Notes: a model not told the origin generated them from the sequence alone. DNA of 64,000 bases from Coix lacryma-jobi var. lacryma-jobi (GCA_009763385.1 CM019826.1:80733942-80797941), one strand, 5' to 3'. Positions 32,523-46,633 are shown, numbered from the stretch's first letter. Made by a program: numbers and translations.

Positions 32523-35500
32523 TGTAACACCTCTGGTGTTTAGCATGTTATTAACTTGACATATCATCATTAAGCATCTTGATCATGATTTCATGTGTAT
32601 GCATTTTGCTAAGTGTATCATTTTATGTGAAGTAACTCTATTGCAAAAACCCTAATTAGCCCACTTCTCTCTACTAGGGCAAAATGGTAATTTCATCTCT
32701 GTGTCTAGCTTCGTGTAATTCTTGTTCCTTTGGTGTCTTGAAGTTTTGTTGTGTTAACCAAAGTTCAAAAATCAGAATTTGATTTCAAATCTCTTTGCAA
32801 AACCCTGATTTCCAAACCCTGGATTTTATCCCTCTTGTTGTGATTCAAAAATTATTCAAAATTTGGGATTGGTCCAAAAAGCAAAGTTGTAGATCTGTCA
32901 AAGAGAAACAACTTTGGTATTTACAAATTTTCAAGTTGCAGTTCAAAGTTTTGAGTTATTTCAAATTCAATCAAACTCCAGTTTTTGTCCCCTTTTCAGT
33001 TTTCAAAATGAGTTCAAAAACTAATGAGTTTCTGGAAAAGTGTATAATAGCAAAGTTGTAGGTTTTGATAAGAGGAACAACTTTCATGTTTACAGATTTT
33101 CAAGTTTCAGTTTGAAATCCAGAGTAATGTTGATTTGAATCAAGTTTGAAAAAGTGTCCCCTTTACTGTTTTGAAAATAATTCAAAAACTATTTGGAATT
33201 TGAAAATGTTCTTATTGACAAAGTTGTAGATCTCGTTTTTCTGAACAACTTTGATGTTTTGAGTTTTTGTTGCCCAGTTCAAATTTTGGGAGCAATTTGC
33301 AAATTTCTGAAACTGCTCAAAGGTCAAACCCTAGCCTAGTCTACTGTTTATCTTCTCCGGTAGGGGGGGGGGGCCCGGCCATGGCCAGCCGCCGGCGTCG
33401 CGCGTGCCGCACGCCTGGCTGCTCCCCACGCGCCTCCACCCTGTCGCCGATGTTCCCCGGTTCCCTCCGCGCCCGCACGCGAGCGCTGACCTTCTCTCCC
33501 GGCCCCTACCGCCCGCAGTTCGTCGCCGCCACGCGTTCGCCGCCGGTGAGCCGTGCGCCCGACCCTACGCAACGAAACCGCTGACCCTCGGCCTCGCAAT
33601 CGATTGCGCGTGCCTCGGCCGAACTCGTCCACATCTCTCCGAGCACTCTACCGGCCGCTAGCCGTGGCTATATAAAGCCCGCCGGAGCCGAGCTCACTCA
33701 CCCATCTCCGCCACCGTGGCCAGCCCACTACAGAACCCCCGCCGCTCAACCAACTAGCTCAACAGCTCCGCCTTGAGCCCGTGCAGCTTCCCCACTCCTC
33801 AATTTGGTCTCTACCGTCCCTGGTTGCCCGGCGTAACTCGCCGTTCCCATCTCCGGCGAGAACCCCGTCGAGGTCGGGATCATGAAATACTCCCTCTCCG
33901 GCCTTGATCATCTCCCTCCGACCCCCGCATCACCTTCCTTGCTCCTTTGCGCCTCTGACTGACCCCTTGCGGTCGCTTGTGTCGCACAGGATCGCCGAGT
34001 CGACGATCGCCGCCGTGCGCCTTCCGCCGGCCACCGTCGACCACCTCCCTCCGTTCATCCCTTCCCTCGCCGAGCCGCTTAATCGACTCACGGTGAGCTC
34101 CTGAAGCCTCCCATCTCCTCGGTTTCGCCTGAGACGCCTCGTCGTGGCCGGCGTAGCAGCGCCGCCGCCATCGGCCGGCCGCCGGCGAACGGAGGAGAAG
34201 AACAGTGCTGTTTTCTATTTTTCTCATACATGTGAATAGTGTTCAGATTTCATATTTTTGTGTGATTTTCTGTGTTGATCCATAAATTCTGAAAATTTTG
34301 TGGTAGACTCTTTATGCTCTGAAGTATTTTATAAAAATATAAAACTTGACTTTTCTGCAAAGATTTGAAAATGAAAAATCTCCATTTTAATTAATAAACG
34401 ATGGTTTTGGATTTTTAGAAAATGATTTATAACTCCAAAAATTATGAGATCACTTTTTGTGAGCTAGTTATGCCATGACAAGTCTCTGGTGAAAGTTTGA
34501 AGTCATTTGAAACAAGTTGATTTTTGAGCTTTATTTTAATTAAGGAATAGTGCCTTTTGTTAATTAAATGTCTAGATTTAATTGAGCACCTTAATGACCT
34601 CCAAAAATTATGAAATTTGTTTTGCCATATACTTGTACCCTAATGAACTTGTGGGATTAATTTGGTAATTTTTGGAGCACCTTCATAAAATGACCTTTTT
34701 AAATAATTAAGAAAATAGAAAAGGTGATTAGGGTTAGCGTTGAATGACCTGTGATGTGACTTTTGGGATTGCTTGATGTTCATGGACCCCCACCCTTTGG
34801 TCTATGATGTTTGTGATGCTATGTTTGGTTGATGCTTAGGATAGTTACGATAAAGTCTAGTTTAATCAGTTTTGCTTAAGGAAGAAATGGTTACCTTTTA
34901 TGATCAACCTAGATTTCGATTATGCCTTGCCTAAGAGTAATCTTGAATCTGTGGTATTGTCTTGCACCTTAAGTCCATATCATCATTCTCATGAGCATTC
35001 ATCATTGCATCCGTATAGTTGACGAAGAAGGCCCTGAAGTCGAGGTAGCCACCGAAGGATCTGTCTCCGAGGCAACCCCAAGCTCCGACACCTATACCTA
35101 CCCCGACTCTGCTCTTTTTGCCATCCAAGGCAAGCCCCGGTGCATTTAACCCTACCTTGCTTTTATAAATGTTTTCTTTAAATGTTTTGAGTTAAATTAT
35201 TGCATTAGGTTGATAGGAGTTGAGTGAAATCCTATCTGATGCATTATCTACCTTGACCAATGGTACACCCGATACCTGCTTTTCAAAAACTATTTGTAAA
35301 ATGCTTAGCAATGCTATATGATAGATTTGCAATAAAATGCCAATTCCAAAGTATGATCACTTTAAGAATATTTATGGGAATTTCTGGTTTACTCCCACTA
35401 TTGGCTAAGTATCTGATCCGTACCTAGTCAATGGGAAGGAGAGGTTGTCCTTGCGTACGGTGCCGTCATGTTGTAGTCCGGGACTCAACAGTTGACACCG

Positions 35501-36608
35501 ACCGGGACAGGGTTGAAAAACTGACAGGACCTGTACTCTTGGGTTAGAGTCCCGAGGTGCTTGTCGCTGGCTGGAAAATTTAGGGACCACCTGTATGGGG
35601 GCCTGATTGACTAAGATTTGCAACTATTCACATACTACGGAAAGCTTCGGCTCCGAGGAATCCTTGATTGGACCGACAACCGCGCACTGGGAGTGGAGAG
35701 ATGGCGGAAGTAGCATGTACCCACGTGGGTTAGAGTCCCGGATGGGAGTGGTGTACTGTACTTCCGGGTGGCGTAGGACCGGGCCCAATCTTGGAGGAAT
35801 CGTGGTAGACGAGTTGGCATATGCAAGCTTGGGTGCTACATATGCAGTGTGGATAGGGACCCTCAGCTGAGTATTATTTATCCGGATTAACGCTGCTCCT
35901 CGGTTATGGAGACTTAGTCACTGACTGTCAACAGGGAGTGGTTCTCAACTAGGTCTGTTTTGGAAAGTAAAATGAATCAAGGATTATGATGGAACAAGGA
36001 ATACCGAATCTTTCAAAATTAAAAAAAGGTTTACCAAAAATGTTTTTCTGCAAAATGCTTGAACTTGATTAAAGCCTTACCTTGACTACCCTAAGCCTGC
36101 ATCCCTGAGTCTTCTCCCTTTTCTTTAGTCGGGTCAGTCTTGTTGAGTACCTTTGTACTCAGGGTTCTTTTACCCATGTTGCAGGTATGGCAGATTCCTC
36201 TGTATGCCTTGGACCCTGCTGTGTGACTGTTGTTCAGGAAGAGGCCGATGAGGCCGATGAGTGATTATTCACCCTTGGGCTGGGTGAAGTATCTTTATCT
36301 TTTAGTTGTTGTCATATGCTACTCTGCCAACTCTATCTATTTGAACTATGGTCTGTAATAACTTCACTTTAAGTTTATGTTGAACACTGGTTTGTAAAAC
36401 TATTGTTATCTAAGTCTTCCGCTATTTACTCCGATGTTATTTGTCAAAATGTTCAAGAGATTGTAACTGAATTGTGAGATGATCCTGCGGACATCGGGCA
36501 CTGATGTAGCCCAGTGGCGAACCCGGTCTTAATCTCTTGGCTGTACGGATCGACTGTCAGTGGTTGATAGTGGTCAGTGGGCCATGGGATTAGGGTCGTT
36601 ACGTCACA
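32523..36608 (+). repeat. Solo LTR of a chromovirus related to E8
   Basis: The 4086 bp unit starts TGTAACACC and ends TACGTCACA. It is flanked directly by CATCC on both sides and has no internal domain. Its ends, its opening ~780 bp and its last ~2.3 kb resemble the E8 LTR, with a more diverged GC-rich centre (33350-34230). TATATAAA lies at 33669-33676. A solo LTR with a perfect duplication is the product of LTR-LTR recombination that removed the interior. Frames of about 100 codons in the GC-rich part are not conserved in the E8 LTR in a coding manner. Confidence 0.93.
33669..33676 (+). promoter_or_regulatory. TATA box, solo LTR
   Basis: GGCTATATAAAGCCCGCCGG is conserved in the E8 LTR (52634). 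Confidence 0.65.
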
Positions 36609-37275
36609 CATCCCGTCTACGACGCGGGTTCGGTAGTTGAGCCTCAAAAAGCTACCCTCGACGGTTTCCGAGTTTGGGCCTCAAAACTCGGGGTGACCGG
36701 TTTCCGAGTTTGGGCCTCAAAACCAGGGGAAGGTCCAAAAGGACGGTCGGCGCGTGGCGGCATGGAGAGGCTGGTGCGGCGGTGAAGCTATCCACGAGGA
36801 AGGCGCGGTGGTCGACATGACGGCACGTGGCGGCATCAGGGAGGTCGCGTCGAGGCGAAGCTACCGGATGTGTGGGCGTGGCTGTCGAATGAAAATTGCT
36901 AGGGTTGGACAGTTTTACCCCTAGGGGTATTTGGGTTGAGTGCTTCATGTGAGGGCGTTTTGGTCTTCGGACGTGCGCCTATATATATGTGAAGGGGCTG
37001 CTAGGGCAGCAATCCTTGGAGGTGTCACTCTCATTTTGTTTAGGTGAGAGGAGGCTAGGGCTAGAGGAGCGACCGGCTCTTGTTCTTGAGCTTTTCGCCA
37101 TCCAAGCTTTGTGTTGCTAGGAGTGGCTTGTAGCCCGACACCAAGTGCTTAATCAATCATCCATCTTGCTGAATCCAAGGATCAAATTCGTGCTTTAATT
37201 TGTCTTGCGATTTTGTTCTTCGCGTTTGCACGTTTTCCCCTCTTCTGATCTTCACGAGATTTCTTATTTCGAGGG
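36609..37275 (+). repeat. Element A 3' LTR, part 2 (includes both flanking duplications)
   Basis: It begins with the right CATCC copy (36609-36613). It has two hairpin units of the LTR array at about 36667-36727, the first perfect (CCGAGTTT/AAACTCGG) and the second mismatched. CCTATATATATG at about 36970 is TATA-like. It ends with GAGGG (37271-37275), the left duplication of element B. Confidence 0.8.
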
Positions 37276-39205
37276 TGAAGGACCGAGAAGCAACCAGAAA
37301 GCGACCAGAGGGGGTTGCATGGGAGCTTCAAATTTTCCTTTCGGAAACTAGTAGCCACTGTCCCAAGAATCAACCCCAGAAGCAAACCCTAGAGCTTGCT
37401 AGTGTCCACGACCCTAGATGTAGGGTGGATGCTTCCAAGAAGCACAGCGGGACACTACACAACTCTAGAAGGCCAACACAAAAGACGGAAACCAAATCCG
37501 AGATCGCACGAACAAACAGCGAACGAGACTGCGCAGTCACAGCAGCATCGGACGCTGGCAGCGTCCGATGCCCAACCAATGGACGCGTCCGATGTGAAAA
37601 GTGCAAAACAGAACCCTTACTGGACACCCATCGGACGCTGTGAACAGTAGACTCTCAGCGTCCGATGGTCTCACTCCGGCGCGTCCGATGCACAACGGAG
37701 CGTCCGGTGGTAGCGTCCGATGCTCCTTAGAGAATGTCAGATTCTGACACGTGGCAACGGAGCCTCCGATGCCAAAAGGGTCAGCATCCGATGCTACGAA
37801 CTCGAGCGTCTGATGCCCCCGACGTAGAGCAGTTCTTCCGTGAAATTCACTCGATCTTCTCCAAATCAAAAGTACTAGGGCTTAGACTTGGTGTGAGAAG
37901 TTCCAAGGATGTTAGTGAGCTATCCCACGGGAATTATGGCTCGAACCTAACTCCAAATCGAGGAATTGGAAGAAATTGGGGCAATGGACCAAAAACCGAT
38001 CCAACACAAAAATCGTTCAATCTCCTAGACCGTGAGGTTAGAGGTGAATCCTTTCGGTGGAAGGAAGTGCCTCACGACCTAGGACAATTTGGTACAAACG
38101 GATTTGAAAAAGATGAACCGAGCAACGAGATCAAGCGATTGGAAAAACGTGGAGAAAAAGGATTCCGTGAAGAACACGAACAAAACGCGAATCACAACCA
38201 CGAATTGCAACCGTGTGGCTACCACACGCTACCACAGTGAGGATACGGCCTCACCTCCTCAGAATCAACAGTACACAGAGGCAAGTCTCTCTGCGGATCT
38301 CAGCTAGCTACAGCAGGGGATGGGAGAGCAGGAAACCCTAAGTGCCAAAGAGCAAATGACTGAGATATCTGGGAGGAGGGTGTCTCCCGACTACTTATCC
38401 TACTACTAGCCTAAGTCTATTTCCTACTCTACCCCTCTCTATTCTAATTACAGAGCGAACCAGCTAAACCCTAGGGTTATTCTGGACCAACTCGGTGGTA
38501 GGTGTATTGGACGGCCATGCCCGCACAACTCGTCCGCGTTGCCTCCACGCAACCTTCCGTTTGCCGCCACGTGCCACCCTCGCTCTGCACCCCCAGTTTT
38601 GTGGCCCAAACCGGGAAACCAGCCTTTTCCAGCCAACCCCCGGTTTTGAGGCTCAAACCGGGAAACTAGCCCACCAGCATTTGAGTTTTGAGGCCAAACT
38701 CAGCAAACCCTCAGAGCCCAGGTTTTGAGGCCCAAACCTGGAAACCGTCCTCAGCCCGAGTTTTGTGGCCAAACTCGGAAACCGTCCACGCCCAGGTTTT
38801 GAGGCCCAAACCTTGAAACCGTCCATCCGATGGTTTTTCCCTGGCTCTACCGCCAAACCGACGTCGTAGATGGGATGCACCTCCCGTGCACCCCGTCCAC
38901 CGACACGTGTCCCCGAGTCCACGACTCAGGCAACACATGACCGCACTTCTTCACTTGTCGTCGTCATAGGCTGCCAGCCACCACAGCTGATCCTCAGGCC
39001 TCTGGTCCCTCAGTCCAAGCCTCACGTCCGCCCTTCGCCACTCTCGGTCCATCGGTCACGGCACGTCTTTACTTGACCTTCACCTCGCCTTTGATCACTG
39101 CATCCATGCTCGACACCTGCACAACACAAGCCAAAGAACATGCTCATCATCCCAGTTGACAATCACTCATCACTCAGAGACCCGGCATACACCCATGTAT
39201 CCGCA
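37276..39205 (-). repeat. Element B 3' LTR
   Basis: The plus strand reads TGAAGGA to TATCCGCA. It contains a perfect 12 bp inverted repeat GCATCGGACGCT/AGCGTCCGATGC with a 3-base loop (37545-37571) within an array of GCGTCCGATG words. The hairpin array is at about 38591-38817. Confidence 0.95.
38591..38817 (-). repeat. Hairpin array in B 3' LTR
   Basis: Six units with TTTGAGGCCC / TTTGTGGCC loops on the plus strand. Perfect stems include CCCGGTTT/AAACCGGG, CCAGGTTT/AAACCTGG and CCGAGTTT/AAACTCGG. Two units carry mismatches. The 5' LTR has the same array at about 48011-48236. Confidence 0.85.
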
Positions 39206-40742
39206 ATCTCCCCCTTGATGAGTGCATTGTCAACTAAGAAGAAGGAAGAAGGAAGAAGAGAGAACTCAACCAAATGACCCAAAAGCGTAGCAACGCCTAA
39301 GAAGGTCATGTGGAAAGAGCAAGACAACTTGGTCCCCAAAGACATGGGCAACGGCTCGACGCGACCAAGCAAAGCAAAGCTAGCCCTCAATAAGAGGTAG
39401 AACAGGCTCAACACCGCTAGCAGACATCAATTGGAAAATCGAAGCAAAAATGCTAGTCCCTCAAGATAGAGGCACCGAGGCTCAACACAACTAGCAAAGA
39501 AAGCTTGATACCAAAGTCTTACGGACAACAAGAGACAGCAAAGCTCAAACTCCCCCTCGACTAGTGCATACAACCAAGAAAACACTTCCCTTCAAATGAA
39601 CACTCGGGAAGCACAACCAAGAAAACACTTCCCTTCAAATGAACACTCGGGAAGCACATATGATTTGCAACTTCTCCCCCTTCGTTGAAAATGCACTAAT
39701 CAAATAAAAGGCTCTCCCCATCAGAAGGGCACCAACAAAAGTGCGAACTAGGGAGGGTCTTCCCCTTCCAACATGCATATGAGTCAAAATGCAAGTTAGC
39801 AGCTTCAGGCATATATTCAGGAGAATGCAAAGATGCTCTAAACGGTATAGCTCCAGGGACTCAATAACAGCAAAACTCAGCAAAGGCTCAAACTGATCAC
39901 CAGATATGAAATATGAACATATGAGCACAAAAAGAGCAGTTGTGAGTCAAGAGGTGTTCACCATCAAAAGAGCACTAGCAATGTATAAGCAGGAGTCTGA
40001 ACAAGTGCTAAACATGTATACTAGGTGAACTACCCCTAGCAAAGTTCAATCATCATGCTTAAGAATGAAACATACACTTGTGAATTCAAATTTAGATCGG
40101 AGTTGCAGCGGTGAAATTACACAAGTTCAATTATTAGCATGTGATTGCGAGAGGTTGAAAGCTTGTCATTGCCTAACTTCTCAACCGAGCGAAGCCTATG
40201 CCGAAGCAATCAGAAGCTTAAAGCTACGGTTTCGGTCATACACTACACGACTCAAGTTTAACTCAAAGTGCAATGAGAAACCGTCTCGATACCGTGATGT
40301 GTTGACAAGCAATCCCATCTCGATCTTTTCAATTCACTGACACTTGGTTCAAATTTTAAACATGATATGAACAGACCAAGCAAGTGAAAGACTCAGAACT
40401 AGAGACATAGCAACGTAGCATATATGAAAAGCACGAGTGAACTCAACACATCTTACACATGCTAGTTGCATATCTCAATGGTGAACATTTTTGGATTTTA
40501 AGTTATTAATCAAATTCACCATTTCAATCAAGCTCTGCTCACAATATATACCAGTGATCAGAAAGAGCATAAGCAACAAGCATCATCATAAGCATCGGAG
40601 CATACTACATAGAGCATAGTTACATTCTAGTGATTATAGACATGAAGCTCAGAGTGTAATTGCGTATGCTAAAATGCAAAAGAAAAGAAAGACAAACGAA
40701 AAAGAGTCAGTCTACTATACAAGATCCAAAATGTTTCCCCAT
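39206..40742 (-). other. Element B 3' non-coding region
   Basis: The interval lies between the pol stop and the 3' LTR, with the PPT at 39206-39217 (plus ATCTCCCCCTTG). Hairpins at 39328-39496 have arms CTTGGTC/GACCAAG (39328-39334, 39363-39369), GCTAGC/GCTAGC (39379-39384, 39416-39421) and TGCTAGT/ACTAGCA (39451-39457, 39490-39496). A 43 bp tandem duplication is at 39571-39656. I see no coding frame. Confidence 0.8.
39571..39656 (-). repeat. 43 bp tandem duplication in B 3' non-coding region
   Basis: CAACCAAGAAAACACTTCCC and following sequence is present twice, starting at 39571 and 39614, with no differences seen. Confidence 0.93.
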
Positions 40743-43700
40743 CTAAAAGGGAAAGCACACACCAAGCTCACCCCTCAACCGGTTAAAAGTTGATTCGTCT
40801 AAAGGCTTGGTGAAAATATCAGCCAGTTGATGATGAGTATCGACATGGCGAAGGTCGATATCACCCTTCTCCTGGTGGTCTCGCAGAAAATGAAAGCGCA
40901 CATCAATGTGTTTGGTCTTCGAGTGAAGCACGGGGTTCTTAGCAACGCTAATGGCACTCGTGCTGTCACAAAGCAAAGGCACGTGAGAAAAGCTCAGACC
41001 AAAATCACGCAAAGTGGCCATCATCCAGAGCAACTGGGAACAACAGCTAGCCGCAGCAACATACTCAGCCTCTGTGGTAGACTGGGCGACACTAGACTGC
41101 TTGCGAGAAGACCACGAAACAAGAGAAGACCCAATAAACTGGCAAGTCTCAGAAGTGGACTTGCGCTCAATACGGCAACCAGCAAAATCGGCATCGGAAT
41201 AAAAACAAAGAGAGAGAGTGGAGGAAGCAGAATACCAAATCCCAAACTCAGATGTGAAACGAAGGTACCTGAAAATCCGCTTCACCGCCTGACGGTGAGA
41301 GGTGCGCGGCGACGCTTGAAAGCGCGCACACAGACACACCGTGAACTGGATGTCCGGGCGTGTCGCCGTCAGGTAGAGGAGCGACCCGATCATGCTGCGG
41401 TACTCCTTCTGGTCCACTACTTCTCCATCCACATCCGCATCCAGAACAGTCGTCGTCGACATGGGTGTTGGAAGAGGCTTGGCCTCACCCATATCGAACC
41501 GCTTCAGCAAGTCCTTGGTATACTTGCCCTAGTGCACGAACGTCCCTTCCCGGGATTGCTTGATTTGCAACCCGAGGAAAAACGTCAGCTCGCCCATCAT
41601 GCTCATCTCGAACTCCCTGCTCATAGTATCTGCAAACTTGGCAACCAAAGCGTGAGAAGAACCACCGAAAATGATATCATCCACGTAAATCTGGACCAAG
41701 AGAGTGTCTTTGCCTTGCTTGAGGAGAAAGAGCGTTTTACCTACACATCCCATTTTAAAACCCTTAGCAAGCAAAAAGGTTTTCAACCTATCATACCAGG
41801 CTCTAGGGGCTTGTTTCAAACCATATAAAGCTTTGTGGAGTTTAAAAACATGGTTTGGAAACTTAGGATTTTCAAAACCGGGGGGTTGCTCAACATAAAC
41901 CTCTTCTTCTATGTAGCCGTTTAAGAAGGCACTCTTGACATCCATTTGAAAAAGTTTGAAACCTTTGGATGCAGCAAAAGCCAAGAGTATCCTAATAGCC
42001 TCCAAACGAGCTACAGGAGCAAACGTCTCCTCATAGTCTATTCCCTCCTTCTGACTATAACCCTTCGCTACAAGTTTGGCCTTGTTTCTAACAACGTGGC
42101 CATCCTCTCCTTGCTTGTTTTTGAAAACCCATTTTGTCCCAATAGGCTTACACTCAGGAGGAGGTAGAACTAGAACTCAAACCCGATTTCGCTCAAAATT
42201 TTCTAACTCCTCATGGATGGCATTGACCCAATCGGGATCCGTCAGAGCGTGTCCAACATCTCGGGGTTCAAAATCAGCAACAAATGCAGAATGAGCAAAG
42301 TGAGAAATGTGCTGTGACCTGGACCGAGTGACTCGTTCGTCAATGTCGCCAATCATCTGCTGAGGGGGGTGCTAGCGCTGAATGTGTCGTGGCGCCTCCT
42401 TTGCCGAAGTGGCCTCCCCCTCAACAGCAGCTGGTGCCTCTCCGGGTACAAATGGTACCGCTCGGGGTGGCTGATCCCACGGCCCCCCAGAAGAGGAGGT
42501 GTCGGGGCCGTGAGTCGTCGTAGAAGCCACTCTTTGCGGCACAACAGGTGGAGGGGGTGCTGGATCATCCATACCTTCAGCACCCTCATCCTCGTCATCA
42601 AAAAGAGGCTCACCAACCTCATGATCACCTGCACGCTCAAAACGAGAAGAAGGACAAACCATGGTCTCGTCGAAGGTGACATCTGATGTCTCCATGACTC
42701 GGTTAGTATCAAGGTTAAGTACACGATATGCGCGAGTGTGAGTGCCATAACCCAAAAATACTCCATCAGAAGAACGAGACTCGAATTTATCCAGGTTGCC
42801 TTTCTTCAATATAAAACAATGGCAACCAAACACTCGAAAATAACTCACCTTGGTGAGTTTTCCAAAACGCAACTCATAAGAGGTCTTTTTCAAGAAAGCT
42901 CGAAGAAAGATGCGATTGGAAATACAGCATGCAGTGTTCAAAGCTTCGGCCCAATAACGCCTAGGAGTCCTATGCTCATCGAGCATCGTCCTGGCCATCT
43001 CAACAAGGGTCCGATTCTTCCTCTCTACAACACCATTCTGAGGGGGTGTGTAGGGGGAAGAAAACTGATGCTCTAAACCCAAAGAGTTACAAAACTTCTC
43101 AAAATCTGAATTCTTGAATTCGGAACCATTATCACTCTGAATTGCTCGCATCGAGTTCAAAGGGAACTCGTTTTGAAGACGCAAAAACAGATTACGAGCA
43201 AAGGAGAAAGTCTCGGTCTTCTCAGCTAAAAAGAAGACCCACAAATATCTCGAGAAATCATCAACAACAACAAGCACATACCACTTCCCCCCAACCGAGC
43301 TCACCCGAGCCGGACCAACAAGGTCCATGTGCAAAAGCTCTCCAAGGCGCTTGGTCATGACCTGAGTCACTGGATGGTGGGGAGCGGCAACCATCTTCCC
43401 GTGTCTACAAGAGTGGCAAACAAGATCCTTCTCCATATGCAACTTGGGCAATCCTCGGATTAAGCCAAGTGAACTAAGCCTTGCAAGCAAGTCGAAACTC
43501 AAATGTCCAAGTCTCCTATGCCACTTCCAAAGATCAGAGGAGGAAGGTCCAGCCATAAGACAACGAGAAGTGCCAAAAGACTCCGAGAAATTCGCACGAA
43601 AGACTTTTCCAAAGGGCAAAATTAAACACACAAGATTGCCCTGAGGATCCAAAATACGACTGAGATTCGGTTTGAAACGAATCTCATAGTCGTCGTCAAA

Positions 43701-43931
43701 GAGTTGCGAAACCAAAAGAAGGTTAAAATGCAAGTTAGAAACAAGAGCAACATCGCGCAACACAAAGTGCTCATTAACTCGCACCGACCCGTGAGACAAT
43801 ACCTTCCCTTTGCTATTGTCGCCGAAGGTTATGTACTCCTTTCTGGCAACAGGACTAAGGCTGGAGAACCACTTGGTGTTTCCGGTCATGTGCCTCGAAC
43901 AACCGGAATCCACCAACCAAATGTCCTCCAA
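40743..43931 (-). pseudogene. Element B pol: protease, integrase, RT, RNase H with three stops
   Basis: One uninterrupted frame apart from stops runs from WLVDSGCSRHMTG (protease) through GAG-pre-integrase (LWKWHRRLGHLSFD, CHSCRHGK), integrase (HMDLVGP, SDNGSEF, NGVVERKN), RT (DVKSAFLNG, YVDDIIFGGSS) and RNase H (TEAEYVAAA, TKHIDVRFHF), ending GVCFPF. Stops are TAG at 42372-42374 (Gln in E2), TGA at 42177-42179 (Trp) and TAG at 41529-41531 (CAG in E2). No frameshift is present. The frame has no ATG of its own at the start; it opens after a TAG and is offset by -1 from gag. Confidence 0.93.
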
Positions 43932-43945
43932 CCGTTTTACCTACA

Positions 43946-46633
43946 TCAATAAAAAGACATAGGGTGAGCATACGGTCCAACACTGGGGTTAGTGAAGTAG
44001 GAAGAATACCAGTGTTGGGCCGGCTGCTCAAAAGAACGGTTAGCAGAAAAACCATTCCTAGCACATCTACGAGAGGAGCGATCACCACGTAGAGGAAAAC
44101 GTGGTCCGCTAAGGGAGGAGCGTCCATCGCGATACTCAAACCGCGGTGGGGGAAAACGCTCAACTACAAAGCCTCCGCCACGGGGTCCATAGCCTACAAC
44201 TGTAGGCTCCCGCCGGGCACGCTCTCTATGAGGCCTAGGCCTAGCAGCTTGAGGCACTGCGCCTCTAGGCCTAGCATCTCTCCTCGGAGCTCTCTGCTGC
44301 CTTGGCCTGGGAACTTGAGGTTCTGGACCTCTGGGCTTAGCAGCACGTCTCGGTGCTCTCCTCTAAACATTCGGTGCATGTACATCATGGAAAGGATGGT
44401 ACATGTCCGGGTTGTCCATCTCCCTAGCACGGCGCACCTCTCTCTTGCGCCTAAAGCAGAACTCGCTCAAGTGACCATCTCTCCCACAAAAGTCACAATG
44501 ATACCTCACCGCACGCAAAGGGGGTTGTTGGTACTCATGGCTGTGGGTGTGGACCACTTTGCCCTTCTGTGGCAATTCCTCCTGGATAGGTGGCATTGTA
44601 TCCAGCTTGTTCTTTAGGTGGTTGGGTTTGGGATGCCACACTTGGTTCTTGGGTGGAGCTCTTGGAGGTTCCTCAAACACCCCATCCTTGGTGGTAGGCT
44701 TGACGGGCTCTTTGGGTGGAAGCTTGGTCAGTTTGGGATTAGTGGTGGAGTTGGGCTTCTCACTAGGATTCAGACCACTCGACTCTCCAATCTTCCCAAA
44801 AGCAGAAAGATCAACACCCTGAGCAAGACCTACACCAGAACCTCCAGCAGCTCGCTTAAATTGGGAGATCATCATCCCGAGCTGCGGCTCAATACAAGAG
44901 ACCCATGACAAGATGGTCCGAAGGTATGTGTTTTCTTCCTCGGTTTGCATCTTGCCATGCTTGACATTCGCAATCTCCATCTCCAAACCTTCACACGAAG
45001 CGCACCTAGCCACACAGGTGCTACCTGAGTTGGCCTCTTCAAGAGACACAATCTTGGCATTCTTCTCTGCCAACTCAGATTGCAAGACAGGACAAGTCTT
45101 GCACGCACCCAACAAAGAAGGTCTAGCCTTCAGCTCATCCACCTCTCCTACCAGCGCAGCATACTTACCTCTCAACATGAGAAGGTCAGTCATGTGCGTG
45201 GTGCACATCTCACACTCAACCTCCTCCGACACGACCACGGTGGACTTGGCAAACTCAAGCTCTCTCACCGTGTCCTCCCACTTCTGCCTAAACTCCTTGC
45301 GCTCTCTAGCGGCACGCCTAAGCAGCTTATCCTGACTAAGCAAGGCGGCAGTAAGCTTCTCATTCTCAGCAAAGAGCTCATCGTGGGTCATGGATACCTG
45401 GGAGGTGTCATCGTCGTCGTCCCGAGGAGAGTGCTCCAGCTTGCCGTCGACCTCCTCACCAAGCGCCATGGTGCAGAAGCCGTCGTCGTCGGCGAAGAAG
45501 CAGAGATCGTTCAGCTTGTCCTCGATCCTCTTCTTCTTCTCGAACTCGTCATCGCTTGAGCAAGCGGAGTCGTCATCCGAGCCGTTGACGTCGCTGAGCG
45601 TGGCGAAGAATGCACGCTGCTCAGCCTGGGCCTTCTCCAAGTACTTCTTCTTGATGTACTCCTTGTCGAAGCCGCCCCTCCGCTTGTGCCTCGCGGGGAC
45701 GTACTTCTCCTTGCGCTTGCCAAAGTCGTACTTGTGCCCATGTTCGCCCTTCCCAGATGAATGCTTCTTCTTGGGGTAGTTGGCGATGAAGTGGTCGGGG
45801 TCGCCGCACTCATAGCATCCTGAGCGTCCTCCTCCGCGGCGACGGTTCATGCGGTTGTTGTGGAACCGCGTGAACCGATTTGCGAGCATTGCCAGCTCAT
45901 CATCCCCCAACGACTCAAGCTGGTCCTCTGTGACAGAAAAGAGAGACGAAAGAGCAAAACCTCCAGAGGGGTTAGAAGAGCCAGAAACCAAGGCCATAGT
46001 CAGGCCAGAAGGATTCTCATAAGAAGCCCTCGACATGGCGTCAATCTCACTAGACTTGAGCTTAGTAAAGAGCTCGTCGCAAGTGAGGGTCTCATAGTTA
46101 GACGATTCGATGATCGCCTGGACCTTTGAGTCCCACACCGACCGATCAAGAGTGTGCAAAAGCTTCAAAGCCCTCTCATGATCGTGAAAAGGCAACAACT
46201 CCTTGTTCGCTCTCATCTTGTTGACAATGACCTGAAAGCGAGCGAATAAACTCTCTATGCTCTCGCCAGGCATATGTCGAAAGTTCTCATACTCCCGCTT
46301 GTGCGACTCATAGAGGCGAGATTTGACCTAAGTGGTTCCCTCATGGAAGCGCATGAGGGTCGCCCAAATCTCACGAGCCGTGGGGAGGTGAGAAACACGA
46401 TCGAACTCGGACATGCTCAAATAGGAGAACAGAGCGTTACGTGCCCGGCTATTGGCCTCGTGCTCATCGATCTGGAGCTGAGAGACACGAGCAGCCAAGA
46501 CAACGTAATCATCCCTGTTGCAAATCTCCCAAACAGAAGAGCCCATGCTCTGGAGATAGGCCGACATGCGTATCTTCCAATACGCATAGTTCGTCCCATC
46601 AAAGAACGGCGGTTTGCCCACGGCGCGATCCAT
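43946..46633 (-). pseudogene. Element B gag with two nonsense codons
   Basis: It starts at the ATG at 46633 (MDRAVGKPPFFDGTNY) and ends HPMSFY at 43946. In-frame TAG codons lie at 46328-46330 (Gln in A) and 44363-44365 (CAG in A). The first CCHC knuckle is damaged (CYECGDPDHFIANY, last Cys to Tyr). The second, CDFCGRDGHLSEFC, is intact. The acidic Ser/Asp middle segment and coiled region match A. The Arg/Pro-rich tail has about 20 extra residues compared with A, apparently from a local duplication. Confidence 0.92.

Noticed and set aside
40827..41828. 333-codon plus-strand frame opposite element B pol
   Set aside because: It is the antisense shadow of the RT/RNase H coding strand. A similar shadow appears opposite E2 pol, and no known family matches.
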